A DNA stretch of 64,000 nucleotides from Catenovulum sediminis (GTDB lineage: Bacteria > Pseudomonadota > Gammaproteobacteria > Enterobacterales > Alteromonadaceae), in assembly GCF_040270295.1 (NCBI RefSeq), contig NZ_JBELOE010000064.1, one strand, 5' to 3'. The notes under the pieces are model-generated. The model worked only from the letters and a program-made list of their open reading frames with translations, had not been told where the DNA came from and made no database searches. Every line of letters begins with the position of its first letter. The first letter of the stretch is position 1. The position numbers and the translations under genes are program-made. This document shows, in pieces, positions 34,782 through 43,228 of the stretch.

Positions 34782-35945
34782 TTAAACCCGTTCTAACTTG
34801 ATTGGATAAGCTTGATTGGCGTTCCATTGGCCAACATACAAATTTTCATCCTCATCCACACACACAGCATGACAATGGTTAAATACGTCAAAGGTGCTTT
34901 GCATAGGCTGGAGAATGCCATTTTTATAAACGGGCTCAGTGCCTCCCGGATTCGATACCACCCGATTGTTTTTATCTAATATGGTGATAAACCCTGAATT
35001 TTGCGTGCGTTTGCCATCCACTTGCGACCAACAGACGGGCGCGTAAAAGTGCTCGCCTTTGTAAACCGGGCCGCCGACATAAGCGCCGGGTAAATTTAGG
35101 TTAGAGCGAAACTTTCCGTCCATCGAAAAAGATTTTAACTGTCTGTGTTCGCGTGAACTGACCAGTAAATGCGGGTCGTTCGGATTACGTAAATCAACGC
35201 CAATACCATGTGTATTAACTAAATTCATATTGGCATCTGTATTACTGCGCCCGCCCCAATGACGTATATAACGACCGTGCGTATCGTACTGAATCACATA
35301 GTCTGAACCATAACCGTCGGTGACATATAAATCTCCATTGGGTGCAATTGCGATATCTGTTGGATTAAATGGCATACCCGGTTTATATATACCGATGTGC
35401 ATTGGATGGCCTAGGGTGTAAATTAATTTACCATCAATGGTTAATTTAGACACAAAACCGGTTTGTTTAACCCACTTGCCTTTCCATTGATTACTGGTGC
35501 GGTGACGGTTGAGTATCCAGCCGCCGTCAACGATATAAATGACGTCTTCGCCATTTTCGTTAACCACTTTGACCGAATGCGCGCCCGGGTGTTGTGTTCC
35601 CCAAGCATCTAGCAGCTTGCCGTCTTTGTTATAAACAATAAAATTATTAACATCACTGTCGGTGCACATAATAATGCGCCCTTTAGAGTCCACCGCTAAT
35701 CCATGGGTATTTTCAACCGGATGTGTATGTGGGTTTAGATCGCCCCAGTGATAATTTACTTTGTATTTAAAATCACCATGACCAATTATTTGACCATGCG
35801 CACTGCGCAGTGCCGACTCCGGCGGATGTTTTTTATCAGGCTCGTGCGCAGAGACCTTAAGCGCCGCACCTGAAATAAAGGCACTGGCGCCCAGCACGGA
35901 TGCACCTTTGATAAAATCACGTTTGCTGGTTTGAATGTCCGTCAT
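34782..35945 (-). CDS. exported NHL-repeat beta-propeller protein
   Basis: 387 residues with a twin-arginine-like signal (SKRDFIKGASVLGASAFISGAAL). The body has NHL/six-bladed propeller repeats: THGLAVDSKGRIIMCTDSDVNNFIVYNKDG, FNPTDIAIAPNGDLYVTDGYGSDYVIQYD, NTHGIGVDLRNPNDPHLLV and HCHAVCVDEDENLYVGQW. It resembles the peptidylglycine amidating lyase-like propellers. Its start overlaps the stop of the upstream cytochrome gene by 4 bases and its stop is 1 base from the next gene, so the operon is tightly coupled. No catalytic assignment is possible. Confidence 0.82.
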   Translation of the reverse strand: MTDIQTSKRDFIKGASVLGASAFISGAALKVSAHEPDKKHPPESALRSAHGQIIGHGDFKYKVNYHWGDLNPHTHPVENTHGLAVDSKGRIIMCTDSDVNNFIVYNKDGKLLDAWGTQHPGAHSVKVVNENGEDVIYIVDGGWILNRHRTSNQWKGKWVKQTGFVSKLTIDGKLIYTLGHPMHIGIYKPGMPFNPTDIAIAPNGDLYVTDGYGSDYVIQYDTHGRYIRHWGGRSNTDANMNLVNTHGIGVDLRNPNDPHLLVSSREHRQLKSFSMDGKFRSNLNLPGAYVGGPVYKGEHFYAPVCWSQVDGKRTQNSGFITILDKNNRVVSNPGGTEPVYKNGILQPMQSTFDVFNHCHAVCVDEDENLYVGQWNANQAYPIKLERV

Positions 35946-37375
35946 AATGATTCTCTTTCTTTAAAAGGTAAATTAAAAGGTAAATTAGCAGGTGAATTAG
36001 AGGGCAAGGCTGCAATCACATTGATATGTTGTTTGGCTTGTGTTTCTAGCCAATTTTGCAACGCAGTTGCGCTAACGTTAGATTCGGCTAAATAAAGCTG
36101 TTTTAAAGATTTAAACTGGCTGAGTATCGCCAGTGCGCCGTCGTCGACCTGAGTTTGATACAAATTTAAATAGCTTAGATGCGGTAATTGGCTTAACCCT
36201 GTCAGTGCGTTGCTGCTGATCGGGTTCTTCTCTAAACGTAATTTTATTAGGTTCGTCAGTTGACTGAGCTGTGCGACTTGCACATCGCTTACTTGGCTGT
36301 TTGCCAGATTTAACCAAACAACATAATCTTTAGCTTTTAACAACGCCTGCATCGCTTGCTCACTCAATGCCCGACGCGCAACTGAATAATCTAAATCGAT
36401 ATACTGCACATCGTGTGAAATCTGCTTGACGATAAATCCGGCCTGTGTCAATTCAGTCGCAATAGCTTGCGGCAGTGGCGAAATATCATCCAGTGGCCAT
36501 GCGTCTTTGCCCTTTTGCAAACCCAGTGTCCTTGCTAGAACCTGTTTATCTTTATCTGCTAAGTTAAACTCAGACAGCAGCCCACTGGCCGGTGCTCCTT
36601 GTTTAATCCACCAGGCTATTGACGCGATTTGCGTCTCACTTAGCGGCGGTTTTCCCCCTGCCGGCATAAACTTTTTATCATGGCTGTCTAAACTGATTCG
36701 CACGAACAATTCACTTGCCTGCGCGTCACCAGACACAATCGTGTTACCTGATTGCCCACCTTTTAGTACTAAATCATAGTGACTTAAATCCAGCTTACCT
36801 TTGCTTTTATCCGAGTTATGGCAAGCAACGCAACGCTTTTGCAAAATGGGTTGCACAACATCTAAATACACATCTGCATCTTCCAGTTTACTGATCGCCG
36901 CGCGGGGTTTTGCATGCGGTTCAAGGCCCGCTAAGCTGCGTATCGGATTCGGTGCATAATCAAACAAATAAGTGGAACCGTGAGTCATATTTGCGCCGTA
37001 ATGACCTGTTGAAAATAAAAGAAATAATTGACAGGTACATAACGCAGTTACCAATGTCGCAGGTAAATTTTTCTGCGAAAAATTTGAGAAAAGTATCCAA
37101 CAGATCAAAGCACAAGCAATGACTGCAAATGCGAACATTTTGTGGATCCACACTGCCTCATCACTATACCCACCACTCAGCGACAACATATACCCCAACA
37201 CTGCCGCAGCAGCAGCTGATAACAGCCCCCATAACCAAATAGTATTTAATGTATTGCTTCGCTGCTTTTTGAAAAATAAGCAATTAAGTTCTAAAACGGC
37301 TGCCATCAGTAAGATACCAATCGGCAAATGCAAAACCAGAACATGGAAGCGACCGAAAAATTGAATTAGGTCCAT
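35942..37375 (-). CDS. membrane DUF2231-cytochrome c-LRR protein
   Basis: 477 residues. The N-terminal 150 residues form a DUF2231-like membrane domain (VLHLPIGILLMAAVLEL, then further helices). A PSCyt1-type cytochrome domain follows at about 160-260 with CVACHNSDKSKGKLDLSHYD and MPAGGKPPLSETQIASIAWWI. The C-terminal part (about 330-460) has leucine-rich repeats (LTNLIKLRLEKNPIS, LPHLSYLNLYQTQVDD, FKSLKQLYLAESNVS). It is the first gene of the operon and could be the membrane anchor for electron transfer with the other three proteins. The fusion is typical of planctomycetal genomes. Confidence 0.82.
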   Translation of the reverse strand: MDLIQFFGRFHVLVLHLPIGILLMAAVLELNCLFFKKQRSNTLNTIWLWGLLSAAAAAVLGYMLSLSGGYSDEAVWIHKMFAFAVIACALICWILFSNFSQKNLPATLVTALCTCQLFLLFSTGHYGANMTHGSTYLFDYAPNPIRSLAGLEPHAKPRAAISKLEDADVYLDVVQPILQKRCVACHNSDKSKGKLDLSHYDLVLKGGQSGNTIVSGDAQASELFVRISLDSHDKKFMPAGGKPPLSETQIASIAWWIKQGAPASGLLSEFNLADKDKQVLARTLGLQKGKDAWPLDDISPLPQAIATELTQAGFIVKQISHDVQYIDLDYSVARRALSEQAMQALLKAKDYVVWLNLANSQVSDVQVAQLSQLTNLIKLRLEKNPISSNALTGLSQLPHLSYLNLYQTQVDDGALAILSQFKSLKQLYLAESNVSATALQNWLETQAKQHINVIAALPSNSPANLPFNLPFKERESL

Positions 37376-37916
37376 AACCCCTCAAAAACGTTGAATTAGC
37401 ACAACATGCAAATTATTAGTTGAACAAAATGTTAATGCGAGGGCATAACATTAACAATTGAGTAATTTGATTTTAATTTGGAAAAATTTGATATTCGGAC
37501 TTAAAATCAGCCGAAGTTTCATTTTATTTGAAAACATATGGTTTTATATACAACTTCACCTACAAGATCGTTATTATTTATCTGAAGCACATTTATCCGA
37601 TGAACGGCTCTTTAAACGACAATATTTAAATGCCAATAATTAAAGAGAAAAACGAAGTCTGGTGTCGTTTTATAACAGCTTAAATAAATCGCTTCGCTAA
37701 ACTTCGAAAAGCGTTTGTACACTCAAATCTTACACACGAAAGAAACCTTACATATAAAAACAGTCTTGCATATAAAAACCATTTAATTTAGATTAGATGT
37801 TATTTTGCTATCATTTATTTGTTATCTGTTGTTTGTTATCTATTTACTATTTTAAAAATTCGACATCAACAACCGAATATCAACAATACATTTTTAATTA
37901 ACCAAAAGAGGTGGCC
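37376..37916. other. intergenic region between divergent operons
   Basis: 541 A/T-rich bases. A perfect inverted repeat lies at 37430-37456 (listed separately). Two copies of TTTGTTATCT, 14 bases apart, are at 37818-37841. A short open frame at 37458-37643 shows no recognisable protein. No other feature seen. Confidence 0.5.
37430..37456 (-). promoter_or_regulatory. palindrome upstream of the cytochrome/DUF1501 operon
   Basis: TGTTAATG (37430-37437) and CATTAACA (37449-37456) form a perfect 8-bp inverted repeat with an 11-base spacer, about 55 bases before the operon start. A regulator-binding site is plausible; the regulator is unknown. Confidence 0.4.
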
Positions 37917-38519
37917 ATGCCTAACTTAAAGTTTGATTTACCCGTATTTATTTTCATCAGTAGTTTTCTTTTAGGCTGTGGCGCTACATCGCAAACTGCA
38001 ACCCCGTCTGCTCCAGTAAAAAATAAAACAGTCAAAACACAAAATACAGCGCAAAATTTACTGGGCTACGCCAATGTTGGATTTGAAAAACCGCTGGATG
38101 GCCAATTTCCAAAAGCACGCACTGATGCAGGGCAAATTAACAAAGCAGAATTTGGCTTAATGCAAGAAGCTGCTAAATCAGGTAAATTCGGCTTAGGGGT
38201 CGTTTTAGAAAAAGGTGACTTTAAAGTCCAATACGGTATTTGGCGACTCAAAAATAAAATTGATGCGAGTAAAAAATACCGATTTGAGTTCGACGTATTT
38301 TTGTTATCGGGTCACGCGCAGTTTTTTTCGCAAGTTGATAACTCTCCTTGGCAACGCTCACCTATTCAGCCATTAGCGCAATGGCAAGTGGTTGGTACAA
38401 CAATCGATGGTCAGTTTTTAACAAAGGGCAAACCGTTAAATATGCACATAGACAATATAAAAGGTAAAGAGCCCGGTGTATTGCTGGTTGATAATGTGCG
38501 CTTATATGAAATCAACTAA
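37917..38519 (+). CDS. lipoprotein, carbohydrate-binding-like
   Basis: 200 residues from the ATG at 37917 (AAGAGG ribosome site; an in-frame GTG lies 6 bases earlier). A lipoprotein signal ends SSFLLGCG. The rest is a beta-sandwich-like domain (NVGFEKPLDGQFPKA, KYRFEFDVFLLSG, KPLNMHIDNI) ending VLLVDNVRLYEIN. It resembles CBM4/16-type modules that end in DNVRL, as does the C-terminal region of the PL6 lyase nearby. A role in binding glycan at the cell surface is inferred. No catalytic domain is present. Confidence 0.65.
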   Translation: MPNLKFDLPVFIFISSFLLGCGATSQTATPSAPVKNKTVKTQNTAQNLLGYANVGFEKPLDGQFPKARTDAGQINKAEFGLMQEAAKSGKFGLGVVLEKGDFKVQYGIWRLKNKIDASKKYRFEFDVFLLSGHAQFFSQVDNSPWQRSPIQPLAQWQVVGTTIDGQFLTKGKPLNMHIDNIKGKEPGVLLVDNVRLYEIN

Positions 38520-38622
38520 CATTTTAAGCTTTAACTGACAGCACTGACCTTGCAGGTTTGACAATTTATATATACAAACCCTATTATCAATCTGAAATAT
38601 ATCGTTTGTAAGGTTTGTTGCA

Positions 38623-39489
38623 TTGATTAAGCCCGAAAAATTTGAAACCGGATCAGGTGGTTTTGTTTGGCAAAATATTTCATCTGATTCGATATTTTCA
38701 GACTTAAGAATGCATTTGTATTATGCCTATTATATGCAAACCGATAGTAGTTGGGCTGGCAGCCAATTTGTTAACCATTACAACCGCATCTATTACGTCG
38801 AATCAGGCGAAGCTGAATTATATTTTAATAAACAAAGTATAAAAATGCGGCCTGGGCATTTGTATTTAATCCCGCCCTACACTTTAAACTCCCACACTTG
38901 TAGCGGTAAACTTAATTTTTACTGGGCACATTTTCATGCACTGGTCAGCGGCGATTTAGATTTATTTTCATTGTTTGCAGAGCCGAAAGAAATTAAAGCA
39001 AACGATCCGGCAGCGGTACAAAGTCAGTTTGATAACTTAGTCGAATCGGTTGCTCGGCACCCGGATAAACCCAGTGAAATTTTCAACCGAAATAGCCTGT
39101 TAAACCAATTATTACTCCCTTTTATAAACGATATGGGAGAACGTTTATCACAAGCTGATTATGTCGGCTACACGCAATTTTTACCCGTGTTACAGCACAT
39201 TCAGAACAATCTGGCATCCTCGCTCAAAGTTGGCGAATTGGCTGAACTCGCCAATATGAGTTTAGAGCATTTTTCCAGACGGTTTAAATACGAATTTAAT
39301 ATCTCGCCTAAACGCTACATTTTACAAAAACGCATGGGGCTTGCGAAACAACTCTTATTGTTAAGTGGGTTATCAATCAGTCAGATTGCTATAAGTTGTG
39401 GTTTTCCGGATGTATATCACTTCTCTAAAACTTTTAGCCATGAAATGGGACGATCACCAAAAAGTTATCGTTTAAACTACAAAAAGTAA
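38623..39489 (+). CDS. AraC-family transcriptional regulator
   Basis: 288 residues from a TTG start. An N-terminal cupin-like sensor domain (RIYYVESGEAELYFNKQSIKM; PGHLYLIPPYTLNSHTC) is followed by a C-terminal pair of helix-turn-helix motifs (LKVGELAELANMSLEHFSRRFKYEF and LSISQIAISCGFPDVYHFSKTFSHEMG). It is a typical sugar-responsive AraC activator. It lies between a glycan-binding-type lipoprotein and the PL6 lyase gene, so control of these polysaccharide genes is likely. The effector is unknown. Confidence 0.88.
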   Translation: MIKPEKFETGSGGFVWQNISSDSIFSDLRMHLYYAYYMQTDSSWAGSQFVNHYNRIYYVESGEAELYFNKQSIKMRPGHLYLIPPYTLNSHTCSGKLNFYWAHFHALVSGDLDLFSLFAEPKEIKANDPAAVQSQFDNLVESVARHPDKPSEIFNRNSLLNQLLLPFINDMGERLSQADYVGYTQFLPVLQHIQNNLASSLKVGELAELANMSLEHFSRRFKYEFNISPKRYILQKRMGLAKQLLLLSGLSISQIAISCGFPDVYHFSKTFSHEMGRSPKSYRLNYKK

Positions 39490-39906
39490 TAAAACCTATG
39501 TAACCCCTTTGTTAATTTTCTCGCACAGAATATGTCTTACACAACCAGACAGCAACCCTAAAATCCATCTTACAGAAAGATACAAAGCCAATACTAACCA
39601 CAAAGAAATAATTTTAACAAAATAAAAATACAATTTGAGAACCAACGCACGCCCTGTCAAAAAACAAACTACCCCTTTAATTTCAATACGATAAAACAAT
39701 CAAACGAAACAATATTACAAAAACAAATTAAATGTAATACCAATGTGTCATATTAATTATGTAAAAAACATTGAATATTGTTTAACCTTTGTTATATTTT
39801 ATCAGCGCTAACAATTTTATATTTTGAAAAAAATCAGATTTAACCAGCACTCCCAGGTCGGCCAAAATGACCATTAGCACACAAGTGCACTTAAGGGAGT
39901 AAAAAA
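39490..39906. other. upstream region of the PL6 lyase gene
   Basis: 417 A/T-rich bases with no credible gene. Two inverted repeats near the lyase are possible operators: GGTC-N9-GACC at 39857-39872 and the palindrome AAGTGCACTT at 39883-39892. Confidence 0.45.
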
Positions 39907-39933
39907 ATGACAAGCATAAGGAGAATCGAGTGA
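39907..39933 (+). CDS. possible 8-residue leader peptide of the lyase gene
   Basis: ATG at 39907 with a ribosome site (AAGGGAG, 39893-39899), encoding MTSIRRIE and ending TGA at 39931-39933. The stop overlaps the GTG start of the PL6 gene (GTGA), which has its own AAGGAG inside the mini-frame. The layout fits translational coupling. It rests on spacing alone. Confidence 0.35.
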   Translation: MTSIRRIE

Positions 39934-42900
39934 ACCGTAAAATAATAAAGAAAAACATGATCACCCTGTCAATGATGATGTCGCTGGCTGCGTGTGTTGA
40001 ATTCGATATCAATGATGATACAGATGAAGAAAATACCCCCGCAGTTATCACAGGCGAAGATACCAAATCACTTAGTGTGGACGTTTCTCAAGATTTAACC
40101 GGCTCTCTTTATGTGACGGATGATGATGAGGGTGAAGCTTATTTTAAAGAATTAAACGCCGAACTAACCACCTACGGTCATTTTTCAATTTCAAAACAAG
40201 GTTCATGGACTTACACATTAGATACCAGCCATCCAGACATCAGCACACTAGATTCAAAAACTGATTCAATCATCGATACGATTACCGTAACGTCTGCTGA
40301 CGGAAGCAGTCATCAAATCATGATTACTATTGTTGGGGTAGACAAACCAACAAATATCCCAGCTTCAATTTCAGGTTTAGAAAAAACCATCACAAATACA
40401 CAATCAGACGAAGTTGAAGGTGAAATTTACATTCATGATGCCGACAGTGATGACGAAGAAGCCGCAATCGCTCAAACTGATATCACCACAACCTACGGCA
40501 CATTCTCTATTAACGCCGAGGGTGAGTGGACATATGAATTAGATACAACTGAAAGCTCTGTTGCCGCTTTGGCATCGGCAAGTGAAACACTAACCGACAA
40601 AATTACAGTCAGCTCCGTAGATGGCACAACGGCTGAATTAGTGATCACCATTACCGGCGTTGATCCGGTCGTTGTTGATACAACACCGGTTTCTGGTGAA
40701 GACAGCGTACCTGATGTCAATTGCACTCAAGTGGTGAGTTCAATTTCAGCACTAGAAGATGCGGCGGAAGATTTAGTTGCCGGTGATACTTTATGTTTAG
40801 CCGATGGCACTTATACAGGTGATCTTGAATTACGGGTAGAAGGCATAGGTACAAAAGCACAACCGATTACGGTAGCAGCAGAGAATCCAGGTCAGGCAAT
40901 TATTACCGGCGGCGAAATATCTGCGCGTTTAGGTGGCGAATACATCGTATTACAAGGTTTTGTTTTTCGGGACGGAGAATCAGGCAGCTCCATTATAAAA
41001 TTTGAAAAAGAAACCGAATGTAGCTACTGCCGCGTAACAGAAGTCTCGATTATTGATATGGATGGCGGCGACTATAGTAGCTCAAAATGGATTGAATTTT
41101 ATGGCCATCATAATCGTGTTGACCATAGTTGGTTTTCGGGTAAAGAGTCGCGTGGCGCACTCATGGTGCTGCCCCGCTGGACCTCAGAAAGTGATTTTAA
41201 TACAAATGGTTTCCCTGCTGATTACGCGCAAATAGACCACAACTATTTTGGTGATCGTCCACCCGCGTTTGGTCAGGCTTATGCAGGCAGCAGTGATAAC
41301 GAATACGAAGGCATTCGTTTAGGTTTAAGCACCACGCATTCAGCCCCTTCTTATTCCATTGTAGAAAACAACTACTTTGAGCGCATTCAGGGTGAAGCTG
41401 AAATCATTTCAAACAAATCGGCTAATAATATTATTCGTCACAACACGGTACGCGATAGTAACGGTTCAATCGTAACCCGCCATGGTGCAGAAGCCACCAT
41501 CAGTAACAATTTTATTTTTGGTGATGACAACCCGTTCGCAGGCGGTATTCGATTAGTTGATGACGGCCATATCGTAACCAACAACTATATAGAAGGTGCG
41601 CGCTTTTTAAGTTCAAACTGGAACGGAGGCATCGTTTTAACCACAGGCGATGGTGCAGGTGACACAGATAATGGTTACCAAAATGTCGAAAATGTATTTA
41701 TTGCCCACAACACCATAGTAGACAGTGTAAACAGTTTAAATGTCTACGGTGGTAAAAATGACGAAGCGCCTGAAGATATTTATTTTGTAAATAATATTAT
41801 TGCAGATGCAATTGGCCCGGTGATTCGAACGAATGGCGAAGATATGCCCGCCAACTCTACTTATGATGGCAACTATGTCTTTGGCCAATCTTTAACCGAC
41901 CAAGACACCTTAACTGCCATTTCGGGTTTTGTTGAAGTCGATGCTGAGTTAGAAAAAAGCACAGATGGTTTATATCGCCCCACTACAAATAGCCCAAGTT
42001 TAACGGCCGCAATTATAAATACCGGTGATTTTACGATGCCAACATCCGATATGGACGGACAACCCCGTTCGGCCGCGGTTGCACTTCGCGCCGGTGCGGA
42101 TGAAATTTCTTCTGATGCGATGTTGCTGGCTCCCAAAAGCCCAGCGGATGTAGGCCCAAAAAACTATCGCCCAACCCCAGGCAAGATTTATGTCGAAAAC
42201 GTCAATATTGTAAATCACGATTTTGACACGGGTGATTTTACCGGCTGGACAAACAATGGTGCGACCATTACCACAGCAAGCGACGAAGTTTTTTCTCGCG
42301 GCAAAAGCTTAAAACTAGATAGCAGCGCAGCCAACGTGACCCAAACAGTAAACTTGCACGCCAATACAAATTATACCTTGTCTGCATTTATGAAAGGTGC
42401 AGCAAAACTCGCCATTACAGTAGATGGGCAAACGTATGCAGCAGAAAGAAGTTCAACGTCTTATGGTTTTGAAGCGGTAAGCTTTAATTCAGGTAATGCA
42501 ACTTCGGCCGTGATTACCGCTATGGTTGATGATTTTGTCACCAATAAAGCGCCGATTATCAACCCGAATTTCGATGAAGACCAAGACGACTGGATTGTCG
42601 TAGAAGGTACAGGTTTAGGTCAGGTTCAAGATTCAAGCAACTCAGCAGGCGGCACAGATGGCTCTATTAAGTTTAAATGGAACGCCGGTGAAGATACCGG
42701 AACGCCGCATAATCCGTATATCGCCCAAACCATCGCAGTAGAGTCAAACACTGATTATAGCTTGTCGATTTACAATCTATACAAAGAAGATGACAACGAC
42801 TCTTCGATCGTCTTTGGGGCTTCTACCGATGCGGATATCAGCAATACAACCGCTTGGCTTGCCAATAAAGAATCTGTTTATTCTGCCTTAGAAAATGCAG

Positions 42901-43139
42901 GTACTGATAAAGGTGATGATAGTTTTTATCAAGATACCCTTAACTTTAATAGTGGTGCAAATAACGCGTTAACGGTATTTGCACAATTTAAATCGACCAA
43001 CGGAACTGAGATCCGTGTTGACCAATTTGAACTCAGTCATCTCGGCGCGCCGGCGGAAGGTACAGAAGCATTTTTCGATAACATTAGATTAGTTTCGCAT
43101 CCTTTGTCTCCAGCGGAGTCGGAAGCAGCACAAGATTAA
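39930..43139 (+). CDS. PL6-family polysaccharide lyase (alginate lyase-like) lipoprotein
   Basis: 1069 residues from a GTG start (AAGGAG upstream). Lipoprotein signal (MSLAAC). Two VCBS/cadherin-like repeats (about 30-245) precede a right-handed beta-helix of the PL6/chondroitinase B family (about 265-640): AQPITVAAENPGQAIITGG, NRVDHSWFSGKESRGALMV. Lys496 (ISNKSANN) and Arg517 (VTRHG) match the catalytic pair of PL6 and keep the same 21-residue spacing as Lys250/Arg271 of chondroitinase B. Two CBM-like jelly rolls follow (about 755-1065), each ending DNIRL-type. It cleaves alginate (or a related uronate polymer) by beta-elimination at the cell surface. Alginate is the most likely substrate in a marine context. 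Confidence 0.85.
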   Translation: MNRKIIKKNMITLSMMMSLAACVEFDINDDTDEENTPAVITGEDTKSLSVDVSQDLTGSLYVTDDDEGEAYFKELNAELTTYGHFSISKQGSWTYTLDTSHPDISTLDSKTDSIIDTITVTSADGSSHQIMITIVGVDKPTNIPASISGLEKTITNTQSDEVEGEIYIHDADSDDEEAAIAQTDITTTYGTFSINAEGEWTYELDTTESSVAALASASETLTDKITVSSVDGTTAELVITITGVDPVVVDTTPVSGEDSVPDVNCTQVVSSISALEDAAEDLVAGDTLCLADGTYTGDLELRVEGIGTKAQPITVAAENPGQAIITGGEISARLGGEYIVLQGFVFRDGESGSSIIKFEKETECSYCRVTEVSIIDMDGGDYSSSKWIEFYGHHNRVDHSWFSGKESRGALMVLPRWTSESDFNTNGFPADYAQIDHNYFGDRPPAFGQAYAGSSDNEYEGIRLGLSTTHSAPSYSIVENNYFERIQGEAEIISNKSANNIIRHNTVRDSNGSIVTRHGAEATISNNFIFGDDNPFAGGIRLVDDGHIVTNNYIEGARFLSSNWNGGIVLTTGDGAGDTDNGYQNVENVFIAHNTIVDSVNSLNVYGGKNDEAPEDIYFVNNIIADAIGPVIRTNGEDMPANSTYDGNYVFGQSLTDQDTLTAISGFVEVDAELEKSTDGLYRPTTNSPSLTAAIINTGDFTMPTSDMDGQPRSAAVALRAGADEISSDAMLLAPKSPADVGPKNYRPTPGKIYVENVNIVNHDFDTGDFTGWTNNGATITTASDEVFSRGKSLKLDSSAANVTQTVNLHANTNYTLSAFMKGAAKLAITVDGQTYAAERSSTSYGFEAVSFNSGNATSAVITAMVDDFVTNKAPIINPNFDEDQDDWIVVEGTGLGQVQDSSNSAGGTDGSIKFKWNAGEDTGTPHNPYIAQTIAVESNTDYSLSIYNLYKEDDNDSSIVFGASTDADISNTTAWLANKESVYSALENAGTDKGDDSFYQDTLNFNSGANNALTVFAQFKSTNGTEIRVDQFELSHLGAPAEGTEAFFDNIRLVSHPLSPAESEAAQD

Positions 43140-43228
43140 TTAAAAAACGATTCATTTTTAAATGATTAATAAACCCTGACACAACACTAACAAATATTCC
43201 GTAGCGGAAAAAAGTAGAGGAACAAACG

